Assembly: GCA_020850915.1 (NCBI GenBank) | Contig: JADZDV010000450.1 | Coordinates: forward strand, 1 to 8,426 | DNA from: Chloroflexota bacterium | Lineage (GTDB): Bacteria > Chloroflexota > UBA6077 > JADZDV01 | Direction of reading: 5' to 3' | Length of the DNA: 8,426 nt | In this document: positions 1-6,119 of the stretch, one piece after another | How the letters are laid out: every line of letters starts with the position of its first letter | How positions within the stretch are numbered: position 1 is the first letter of the stretch | Made by a program: the position numbers and the translations under genes | Notes under the pieces: model-generated | Told to the model about the DNA's origin: nothing | The model's database searches: none | The model's input: only the letters and a program-made list of their open reading frames with translations

Positions 1-651
1 CGACTCGTTGAGTGTGAAGCTCTCGGGATCGATGAACGAGACATAGGTCGCGTACAGGGCGCCTGCCACGGCAGCCAGGGCTCCTGCCACGACGAGGACC
101 GTCACCTTGAAGGCCGTGACGTTCTTCCCGCACGCGATGGTAGCGATCTCGTCCTCCCGCAGCGCTCTCAAGACTCGGCCGAAGCCAGAGTGGCTCAGCC
201 GCCAGACGATCAGGCAGCAGATTGCCGCGACGACGTACACAAATACAAGCAGTTCGGTGGAGGTGGAGAGCGTGAAACCAAGCAGCTCAGGCTTGGGGAT
301 TCGGGGCAGCCCCATTGGTCCGCGTGTGACTTCCCTCCAATTCAGAAAGATGCTGTAGCCGATCACCTGCAGACCGAACGAGGCGACGAGCAGGTAATCC
401 TCGGTCAGTCTCAGCGAGGGCGCGGCGAGGAGCAAGGCAGCAAGGGCGCTGACCACCACGGCCAGCAGCAGGGCGACCGGGAAGCTGACACCGAGGTGGA
501 GGAGCGCCAGCGCCGCGGTGTAGGCGCCGATGCCATAGAACACGGCGTGGGCGACTGAGAGCAGGCCCGCGTAGCCGAACAGCAGGTTGTAGGAGGTGGT
601 GAGAATCCCATAGATGCCGATGATGGTGGCCAGGAAGATGAAATACTCCAT
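1..651 (-). CDS. livM: Branched-chain amino acid-type ABC transporter permease LivM (3' end outside window)
   Basis: Inner-membrane permease of a LivHMGF-type importer for branched-chain amino acids, amides or related compounds. It pairs with LivH to form the channel. Translating the minus strand from the ATG at 651 gives 217 codons open to the window edge. Family hallmarks are visible: YNLLFGYAGLLSVAHA at about residues 21-36, GIGAYTAALAL at 40-50, TRGPMGL at 109-115, and the cytoplasmic ATPase-contact loop with FGRVLRALREDEIAT at 157-171, followed by NVTAFK. Several hydrophobic membrane segments lie between these. A GGAGG ribosome site (660-664) sits 8 bases before the ATG, inside the end of livH. 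Only 3 bases separate the livH stop from this start, so translation is probably coupled. The C-terminus and the partner genes livG, livF and the binding protein are not in the window. The family is clear; the substrate is not. Confidence 0.93.
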   Translation of the reverse strand, partial: MEYFIFLATIIGIYGILTTSYNLLFGYAGLLSVAHAVFYGIGAYTAALALLHLGVSFPVALLLAVVVSALAALLLAAPSLRLTEDYLLVASFGLQVIGYSIFLNWREVTRGPMGLPRIPKPELLGFTLSTSTELLVFVYVVAAICCLIVWRLSHSGFGRVLRALREDEIATIACGKNVTAFKVTVLVVAGALAAVAGALYATYVSFIDPESFTLNES

Positions 652-654
652 CGT

Positions 655-1536
655 CTAGACCTCCACCTTGCGCAGCCGGCCGCCGAAGACGCCGCTCGGT
701 CGCACGAGCAGAAAGACGATGAGCAGCAGGAAGGAGATCGAGGACAGCCATTCGCTGCCGAGGTGGAGCGCGCCCAGGTTCTCGGCCAGCCCGAGCATCC
801 AGCCGGCGACCGCGGCGGCCGGGATCGCGCCCACTCCGCCGACGAAGACGGCAATGGCACCCGACAGCAGTGCTGGCATGCCCATGTCCGGACTCGCACC
901 GCGGTCAAGCGTGACGATGAAGGAGGCCGGCACGACCAGGACGGAGCCGATAGCGTAGGTCAAGAGATGCACACGATCGAGATCGATACCGATGACCACG
1001 GCCATACTGGGGTTGTCGACCACGGCCCGAATGGCTGTGCCGAGGCGGGTGCGGAAGAGGAAGAGGACGACCACCGCGAGCGCCGCGATCCCGGCCACCA
1101 GTGTGCCGATCTTCAGCCATGTGGTGGTCACGGGCCCCAGAGGCAGGGGCTGGAAGAACGTCTGGGTGAGTGGGCGCGGTTCGGCGCTGAAGACCAGGAC
1201 AAACGAGTTCTGGACGATGATGAACACGCCGAGCGATGCGATCATGGCGACCAGGGGCGGCGACTTGTGCCGCCTGAGCGGCCGGTAGATGAGGACCTCG
1301 CAGGCCATGCCCATCGCCGCCGCCACGGCCGCGGCGACACCTAGCGCCACGAGGAGCGGTAGCTCCAGGCGGACGACAGCGACGTACAGCGCATACCCGG
1401 CGCTGGCAAACGCCGCGCCGTGGGCGAAATGGAAGATGCGCGTCGTCCAGTAGATCAGCCCGAAGCTCAGACCGTAGATCGCGTACAGTGAGCCGACCAC
1501 CAGGCCGTTAAGCGTGAATTGGAGGAACAGTTCCAA
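655..1536 (-). CDS. livH: Branched-chain amino acid-type ABC transporter permease LivH
   Basis: Second membrane-spanning permease of the importer, 293 aa, the usual length for LivH. Visible signatures are the N-terminal LNGLVVGSLYAIYGLSFGLIY region (about residues 9-29), FHFAHGA at 35-41, and the cytoplasmic loop RTRLGTAIRAVVDNPSMA at 162-179 that contacts the ATPase. Further on are GGVGAIPAAAVAG at 233-245 and the C-terminal LLVRPSGVFGG. The start is a TTG at 1536. I accept it because a GGGAG ribosome site lies 5 bases upstream (1542-1546) and no in-frame ATG lies nearby. The next methionine is far inside the protein. The gene follows the amidohydrolase stop after 36 bases and abuts livM, so the three form a likely operon. 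Transported substrate is inferred only from the neighbours: probably the amidohydrolase substrate or a related nitrogen compound. Confidence 0.95.
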   Translation of the reverse strand: MELFLQFTLNGLVVGSLYAIYGLSFGLIYWTTRIFHFAHGAAFASAGYALYVAVVRLELPLLVALGVAAAVAAAMGMACEVLIYRPLRRHKSPPLVAMIASLGVFIIVQNSFVLVFSAEPRPLTQTFFQPLPLGPVTTTWLKIGTLVAGIAALAVVVLFLFRTRLGTAIRAVVDNPSMAVVIGIDLDRVHLLTYAIGSVLVVPASFIVTLDRGASPDMGMPALLSGAIAVFVGGVGAIPAAAVAGWMLGLAENLGALHLGSEWLSSISFLLLIVFLLVRPSGVFGGRLRKVEV

Positions 1537-1572
1537 TCGTTCTCCCGGAACGTCGTCGCGAGATGGGCCGCG

Positions 1573-2988
1573 CTAGAGCACGGGCCAGCGCGGCCCGACC
1601 TTCTTCCCCTGCTGCGCGAGCTGGCGCAGCTTCTGTGGCCGATACTCCTGCACCCGGCGGATCGCCGCTTCCTCGGCAAACGTCAAGATCTGCCGGCCCT
1701 CCATCACGATCTCGCCGTCGATGACCACCGTGTCAACGCTGTCACCCGTGGCGCACCACACGAGGTTGTAGACCGGGTTGTAGAGCGGGACCCACTCCGG
1801 TCGCGTCAGGTCGAGGAGGATCAGGTCCGCCTTCTTCCCTACTTCGATCGATCCGATCTCGTGATCGAGCCCAAGCGCCTTCGCGCCATTGATCGTCGCC
1901 ATCTCGATCGCGGTCTCGGCCACGAGGATCGTGGCATCGCGCCGACTGTCCCGAGCAATGCCGGCGGCCGCGTGCATCGCACGAACCAGGTCGAACGTGC
2001 CGCCAGAGTTGCCAGAATCAACACCGAGAGCCACCGTGATCCCCTGCGCGAGCATGTCTACGAAGCGACCTGTGTGTGCCGCCCCCTTGGCCAGACGGAA
2101 GCAGTTGCACGGGTTGTGACAGACTTTGGCGTCCGTCTCCTTCAGGAGAGCAATCTCGTCATCGTCGACGACGATCATGTGGGAGAATAGCGAGTTGCGA
2201 TCGAGCAGACCGAGCTCGTGGTGGTAGCGCACGCCGGTCGTCCCCGTCGCCTTGATCCACATCTCCGCCTCGGTCGGCGAACTCTGAAGATGGGTGTAGA
2301 AGATCGTGTCGTTCTCGTCCGCGAGACGCTTGAGGCCGACCATTAACGCATCCGAGGCGCTGCCAAGCCCTTCGAAACCGGCGCTTATGGTGATGCGGCC
2401 GTTGGCCGTGCGATGGTAGCGCCCGATCGCCGCGGCAGTGCTCGCCAGCGCCTCGTCTGTGTCCTCCACCAGAAACCGAGGGTAGGTGTAGGTCACGCTT
2501 CCCGGTCCCTTCAGGTCCCAGGTCCACTTGCAGAGCACAGCGCGCATACCCGTTTGCTCGACGACCTCGACGATGCCGTCGAGGTGCTTCGCGCCAGCGT
2601 CGGCCACACAGGTGGTACCGGTACGGAGCATGTTGGCGATCAGGACGTAAGCGTGGTCGATCTCCTCCTCGCGGCTCAAGGCGGCAAAGTTTGGCCAGGC
2701 CCAGTCACGCACCCAGGCTCCCGGACCCAGATCGTCCGGGATGATCCCCCGAAAGGGATCCATGAAGTGGTGATGGCAGTTGACCAGACCGGGCATCACC
2801 AGTCTGTCGCGCGCATCGATCCGGCGCCGGGCCCGGAACCTGTGGCGCAGGTCCGCGGCCTTGCCGACGGCCACGATGCGGCGATCGTCGACGGCGACCG
2901 CCGCGTTCTCGATGATGCGACGCTGCTCGTCGACGGTCAGGAGGATGCCGCCCTCGATCAACAGGTCGATAGTTTGTGGCGCAGCCAT
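1573..2988 (-). CDS. Amidohydrolase (metal-dependent, ATZ/TRZ/8-oxoguanine deaminase-like)
   Basis: Metal-dependent hydrolase of the amidohydrolase superfamily, the group holding chlorohydrolases, guanine and 8-oxoguanine deaminases and cytosine deaminases. These remove amino groups or other leaving groups from nitrogen heterocycles. With the ATG at 2988 the protein has 471 aa, normal for the group. A short N-terminal beta-sandwich segment (IDLLIEGGILLTVD, then IENAAVAV) precedes the barrel. Likely metal ligands are H72 and H74 in MPGLVNCHHHF, H233 in YTHLQSS, and D324 in LGVDSGNSGG. H270 in FSHMIVVDDDE is the usual catalytic-side histidine. The C-terminal sandwich closes with IGSIEVGKKADLILLD. 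The conserved CPxSNMRLGxG stretch reads HNPCNCFRLAKG here, so the substrate pocket is divergent. A GTG at 3067-3069 would add 27 residues. I prefer 2988 because a GGAG site lies 11 bases upstream and the extra residues resemble leader sequence. It leads the livHM operon. The exact substrate is unknown. Confidence 0.88.
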   Translation of the reverse strand: MAAPQTIDLLIEGGILLTVDEQRRIIENAAVAVDDRRIVAVGKAADLRHRFRARRRIDARDRLVMPGLVNCHHHFMDPFRGIIPDDLGPGAWVRDWAWPNFAALSREEEIDHAYVLIANMLRTGTTCVADAGAKHLDGIVEVVEQTGMRAVLCKWTWDLKGPGSVTYTYPRFLVEDTDEALASTAAAIGRYHRTANGRITISAGFEGLGSASDALMVGLKRLADENDTIFYTHLQSSPTEAEMWIKATGTTGVRYHHELGLLDRNSLFSHMIVVDDDEIALLKETDAKVCHNPCNCFRLAKGAAHTGRFVDMLAQGITVALGVDSGNSGGTFDLVRAMHAAAGIARDSRRDATILVAETAIEMATINGAKALGLDHEIGSIEVGKKADLILLDLTRPEWVPLYNPVYNLVWCATGDSVDTVVIDGEIVMEGRQILTFAEEAAIRRVQEYRPQKLRQLAQQGKKVGPRWPVL

Positions 2989-3021
2989 CGGCGGAAGGTC
3001 TCCAGCAACCGGATCGCCTGT

Positions 3022-3027
3022 ACTATA
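3022..3027 (-). promoter_or_regulatory. Candidate -10 box for the amidohydrolase-livHM operon
   Basis: On the minus strand this reads TATAGT, a 5-of-6 match to TATAAT and the only AT-rich spot in a GC-rich divergent intergenic region. It would start transcription about 25 bases before the ATG at 2988, and downstream of the alternative GTG start at 3069, which supports the ATG. No good -35 hexamer is seen at 17 bases. The same bases read TACTAT (3021-3026) on the plus strand, so a divergent promoter for the Rid gene could overlap it. Confidence 0.3.
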
Positions 3028-3071
3028 TCGCCACGCATTCGACGGCGTGTAGCGCGTCACCACGCCCACGG

Positions 3072-3085
3072 ACGGCCCAGGCCGT
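3072..3085. promoter_or_regulatory. 14-bp palindrome in the divergent intergenic region (possible operator)
   Basis: Perfect inverted repeat ACGGCC-CA-GGCCGT lying between the divergently transcribed amidohydrolase and triple-Rid genes, 37 bases before the Rid start codon. Its place between two oppositely directed operons makes a regulator binding site plausible. In DNA of this base composition short GC palindromes also arise by chance. No regulator gene is present in the window. Confidence 0.25.
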
Positions 3086-3122
3086 GCGGGATCCAGCCGC
3101 GCGTGTGCAAGGGAGCTCAGAC

Positions 3123-4436
3123 ATGACGACAGCCAGGCGAGTGATCAACACCCCGGAGGCCCCAGCTCCGTCCCTGCCGTACTCTCAGGCAGTACGGGCT
3201 GGCGACTTCCTCTTTCTGGCCGGCCAGGTGGCGACGGACTTCCAGACTGGCATCGCTCCAGAAGCGCGAGGTGATCCCAGGCGCCCCAATCACGCCTCGG
3301 ACGGCCGCCTCCAGGCAGAGTACATCCTACAGAACATACGCCACGTCATGGAGGCAGCCGGGTCTTCGCTCCGCAACGTCATTCACTTCGAGGCGTTTTT
3401 CACGGGACGAGACCAGGTCCGCCCGGTGATCGCGGTCCGAAACCGCCATCTGGGTGCCGCGGTGCCGTGCGGAACGCACATTCGCGCCGGCTCGCCCCCC
3501 GTCCCGGAGGCCCTGTTCACGTTTGAAGTCGTGGGCCTCGCTCCGGGCCCCGGGAGCGATCTCCGGGTCGAGCTTGTGCGTCCGGCCGACTGGCCGTCGC
3601 CGACGCACGGCTTCGCCGTGGCGGTGCGGACAGGCGACCTGGTGTGGACCGGAGGCTCAGCGGCAACGGACTTCACGAGCGATGCCCCGTGGCCAGGAGC
3701 GGTTGGCACCGCCGTCGCTCGAGAGGCGCGGACAAACCCCAACTTCTGGTACGACTCAGAGATCGTCTCGCAGACTCGCTTCAGTCTGAGAAAGCTCAAG
3801 ATCTTTCTCGAGGCGGCTGGCACGTCCTTCGAGCACGTTGTCAAGGCGACGGTGTACTTGCTGGACGCTGCTGACTACTGGGGCTTCGAGGAAGTCTGGT
3901 TGGAGACCTTCCCCACTGACCCTCCGGCGCTCACTGTGCTCCCGATGGACGACTTTGGTCCCATCGGCTGTCGGGTGGAGGTTCGGCTCGTGGCCGTCAT
4001 CCCGGGTGGGCGCCTCAGCAAGGAAGTCGTGCGCACCGATCTCGCACCGGCGCCGCTGGGGCACTACTCCCAGGCCGTGCGAGCCGGCAACCTGCTGTTC
4101 CTGTCGGGCCAGCTTGCCTGCGACGCGAACGGCGTGGCCCCGGAGGCGCGTGTCAACCCAGCGTTGCCGTATTTCACGTCTAGTGCCAAGAACCAGCTCG
4201 AGGTCATCCTGCGGAATACGCGCGCGATCTGCGAGGCGGGCGGCACATCGCTCGAGAACATAGCTCGGGGGCACCTGCACTTCGCCAATCCGGGAGATGT
4301 CTACCCAGCCTTCGAGGTGTGGCAGGAGGCCTTTCCCTCGGAGCGGCCCGCGGCGACGGTCCTGCTCACGGAGAAGCCGTTCGTCGTGCCGGATTGCACG
4401 ATCAGCGCCGACTGGATCGCCCACGTTCCGGGCTGA
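3123..4436 (+). CDS. Triple-domain RidA/YjgF family protein
   Basis: A 437-aa cytosolic protein built of three RidA/YjgF/UK114 domains of about 140 residues each. RidA enzymes hydrolyse reactive enamine/imine intermediates released by PLP enzymes and act as homotrimers; single-domain members are near 130 aa. Domain 1 begins with PYSQAVRAGDFLFLAGQ (19-35), domain 2 with HGFAVAVRTGDLVWTGG (162-178), and domain 3 with HYSQAVRAGNLLFLSGQ (314-330). Each has the helix ending EAAG or EAGG (77-80, 230-233, 371-374). The arginine following PA in canonical RidA (PARSCVEV) is leucine 270 in domain 2 and alanine 411 in domain 3, and has no clear counterpart in domain 1. All three share an EAR-x-[ND]-P insert (48-52, 201-206, 341-346). 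The start at 3123 follows a GGGAG site (3111-3115) by 7 bases. An open frame continues upstream to 2976 but would overlap the divergent gene. The neighbouring aminotransferase suggests it handles that enzyme's products. Confidence 0.9.
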   Translation: MTTARRVINTPEAPAPSLPYSQAVRAGDFLFLAGQVATDFQTGIAPEARGDPRRPNHASDGRLQAEYILQNIRHVMEAAGSSLRNVIHFEAFFTGRDQVRPVIAVRNRHLGAAVPCGTHIRAGSPPVPEALFTFEVVGLAPGPGSDLRVELVRPADWPSPTHGFAVAVRTGDLVWTGGSAATDFTSDAPWPGAVGTAVAREARTNPNFWYDSEIVSQTRFSLRKLKIFLEAAGTSFEHVVKATVYLLDAADYWGFEEVWLETFPTDPPALTVLPMDDFGPIGCRVEVRLVAVIPGGRLSKEVVRTDLAPAPLGHYSQAVRAGNLLFLSGQLACDANGVAPEARVNPALPYFTSSAKNQLEVILRNTRAICEAGGTSLENIARGHLHFANPGDVYPAFEVWQEAFPSERPAATVLLTEKPFVVPDCTISADWIAHVPG

Positions 4437-4441
4437 GCGGC

Positions 4442-4461
4442 GCCGCGGCGAAAGCCGCGGC
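4442..4461 (+). other. Intercistronic GC stem-loop with GAAA tetraloop
   Basis: GCCGCGGC-GAAA-GCCGCGGC is a perfect 8-bp stem capped by a GNRA tetraloop, starting 6 bases after the triple-Rid stop codon. There is no T-tract after it, so it is not a classical intrinsic terminator. It more likely sets mRNA stability or relative expression between the Rid gene and the aminotransferase, whose ribosome site begins about 25 bases later. Confidence 0.6.
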
Positions 4462-4498
4462 CCAGAGGTTCACTTCCACCACCAACTGAGGACGCCAC

Positions 4499-5686
4499 AT
4501 GAGTCAGAACACACCGATCTCCAGAAACTCTCCGGCCCTCGCTCGCCTGCTCAGCTCCGAGCGTGTCTCCCTGTTCGGTGGGGCGATGGCCAGACCGACC
4601 GACATCATCGCTCTCAGCACCGGCGACCCAGACCTCCCGACACCGTCCTGGATCTGTGAGGCCGCGATCGAGGCGATGCAAGGCGGGTATACCCATTACC
4701 CACCGGTCCAGGGGGATTTCGAGCTCCGCGACGCGGTTGCCCAGCAGCTCAACGAGCAGCATGGACAGAGCTACTCCGTCGACGACGTCCTGATCACGAG
4801 TGGAGCCACAAGCGCCGTGTATGCCGCGATCGCCGCGCTGGTCGGGCCTGGCGACGAGGTGGTGATGCTCGATCCGTGCTACTCGCTGTACGAGGACGCG
4901 GTGAAGACGGTGAACGGCGTCTGCGTCCGAGCCAGGATGAACGATCGGTTCCATCTGGATGCCGAGGCGCTGGAACGAGCCGTCAGCCCGAGGTGCAAGC
5001 TGATCGTGTTGAACACGCCGTGCAACCCGACCGCGACGCTGCTCTCACGGGCCGAGCTGGAAGCGGTCGAGCGGATCGCTGCCGAGCGAGACCTGTTTGT
5101 ACTCTCCGATGAGGTGTACGACCACATCGTGTTTGACGGCCGGCAGTTCATCTCAGCGGTCGACCTCCCCGAGCTGGCCGAGCGGACCGTGCTGGTGCAG
5201 AGCTTCTCCAAGACGTTTGCCATGACTGGCTGGCGGGTGGGTTTTGTGGCGGCGAAGGGAGGCTGGTCGCGGCAAGCCGCGGCCCTGCACTGGACAACGA
5301 CCGGGCAGGTGAACTACATCGCCCAGCGAGCGGCGTTGGCCGGGCTCCGGGCCAGCCACGCGACCGTTGACGCCTGGCATCGCGAGACCCAGACCGTGTA
5401 CGAGCGTCGGCGTCTGCTGGGGCAGGCGCTCCTGGAAAAGATTCCCCGGGTTCACGCCCGCCTGCCCGAGGCGACCTTCTACTACTGGCTCAAGGTGGAG
5501 ACGGAGATGACGTCTGCCGAGCTGACACGGTACCTGCGAGAGGTCGGCAGGGTCACGGTTCGGTGCGGGACGGAGTTTGGCCCTGCAGGTGAGGGATACA
5601 TTCGGCTGACGTTCGCCGTCTCGGACGAACAGTTCCGAGACGGGATCCTCCGAATCGGCGAGGCGCTTGACAGGCTGGACCGGTAG
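4499..5686 (+). CDS. Class I/II PLP-dependent aminotransferase (aspartate aminotransferase-like)
   Basis: Cytosolic fold-type I aminotransferase of 395 aa, similar in length and motifs to the aspartate/aromatic aminotransferases of subgroup I-gamma. It moves an amino group between an amino acid and a 2-oxo acid through pyridoxal phosphate. Visible features are the substrate-side ALSTGDPDLPTP (38-49), YTHYPPVQGDFELRDAV (64-80), and ITSGATSAVY for phosphate binding (99-108). Next come NTPCNPTAT with N176, SDEVYD with D204 and Y207, and the Schiff-base lysine K238 in SFSKTFAMTGWRVGF with R246. R369 in YIRLTFA is the expected carboxylate-binding arginine. The usual NPTG reads NPTA. A GAGGA site ends 6 bases before the ATG. 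It follows the triple-Rid gene after 62 bases on the same strand and is probably cotranscribed with it. The amino donor and acceptor cannot be told from sequence. Confidence 0.92.
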   Translation: MSQNTPISRNSPALARLLSSERVSLFGGAMARPTDIIALSTGDPDLPTPSWICEAAIEAMQGGYTHYPPVQGDFELRDAVAQQLNEQHGQSYSVDDVLITSGATSAVYAAIAALVGPGDEVVMLDPCYSLYEDAVKTVNGVCVRARMNDRFHLDAEALERAVSPRCKLIVLNTPCNPTATLLSRAELEAVERIAAERDLFVLSDEVYDHIVFDGRQFISAVDLPELAERTVLVQSFSKTFAMTGWRVGFVAAKGGWSRQAAALHWTTTGQVNYIAQRAALAGLRASHATVDAWHRETQTVYERRRLLGQALLEKIPRVHARLPEATFYYWLKVETEMTSAELTRYLREVGRVTVRCGTEFGPAGEGYIRLTFAVSDEQFRDGILRIGEALDRLDR

Positions 5687-5745
5687 GCTCGGGCCCTCGG
5701 TGCTGGCGGCCCGCCGCGTCCTGCTGCTGAACCTGCCGGTCCAGC
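5674..5745 (+). terminator. Stem-loop spanning the aminotransferase stop codon (possible terminator)
   Basis: GCTGGACCGGTAGG (5674-5687) pairs with CCTGCCGGTCCAGC (5732-5745): 13 Watson-Crick pairs and one G-U. The stop codon TAG (5684-5686) lies within the 5' arm. A nested hairpin CGGGCC (5690-5695) with GGCCCG (5708-5713) sits in the loop. No U-run follows, so it may be a 3'-end stabiliser or a non-canonical terminator. Its position between the catabolic operon and the PEP carboxykinase gene is right for an operon end. Confidence 0.45.
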
Positions 5746-6119
5746 GGGGCGCGGCCAGCATGGCCGCCACCCCCCACGGGCGCATGGGCTGCCCACGGCA
5801 AGCGGGCGCGCTCGTTCACTTGCCATGATTGCCCTGTGACTCACCGACCCGACGGCCATCGCCGTCTGGGGACACGGCCGGCGCTTGTGCTCTCTCCATG
5901 ATTGCTCTCGTGGCTGGTTCTGGTGACTTGCCCTGCCGATAGCCTCGAGCACATGTGGGTCTCGTGCCGGTTCGTATATGATGACAGTCGGGGGAGGGCA
6001 CCGACAGCAAGTCAGGCTGAGGTGGCTCGTGCTTCGTCGGCCGGAACCAACGGGTTGCTGCCGTCCTCGATCGCTCCAGGTGCACTGGGCGACTGGGTAA
6101 CCAGACGGAGAGACAGGTT
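5746..6119. other. Non-coding intergenic stretch upstream of PEP carboxykinase
   Basis: About 370 bases remain between the aminotransferase 3' stem-loop and the PEP carboxykinase start. I find no convincing gene: the open frames here lack a ribosome site or recognisable protein. A 10-bp direct repeat CCATGATTGC occurs at 5823-5832 and 5896-5905. A candidate -10 box lies near 5977. The last bases hold the GGAG ribosome site (6107-6110) of the next gene. No riboswitch was recognised. Confidence 0.6.
5977..5982 (+). promoter_or_regulatory. Candidate -10 box for PEP carboxykinase
   Basis: TATGAT within TATATGATGA is the best -10-like hexamer in the region upstream of the PEP carboxykinase gene. 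No good TTGACA-like element is seen 16-18 bases before it. If real, the transcript would have a leader of roughly 130 bases. This is a pattern match only. Confidence 0.28.

Noticed and set aside
763..1344. 193-codon plus-strand open frame antisense to livH
   Set aside because: Low-complexity charged translation typical of the reverse strand of a GC-rich membrane protein gene; livH itself is unambiguous.
1519..2190. 223-codon plus-strand open frame antisense to the amidohydrolase
   Set aside because: Antisense shadow of a gene with clear active-site motifs; no family resemblance and no ribosome site.
2989..3069. GTG-initiated 27-residue N-terminal extension of the amidohydrolase
   Set aside because: Lies upstream of the candidate -10 box, has no family-like sequence, and the ATG at 2988 starts right before the conserved first strand.
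2976..3122. Upstream in-frame extension of the triple-Rid protein
   Set aside because: It would overlap the divergent amidohydrolase. The ATG at 3123 has a good ribosome site and leads directly into the first Rid domain.
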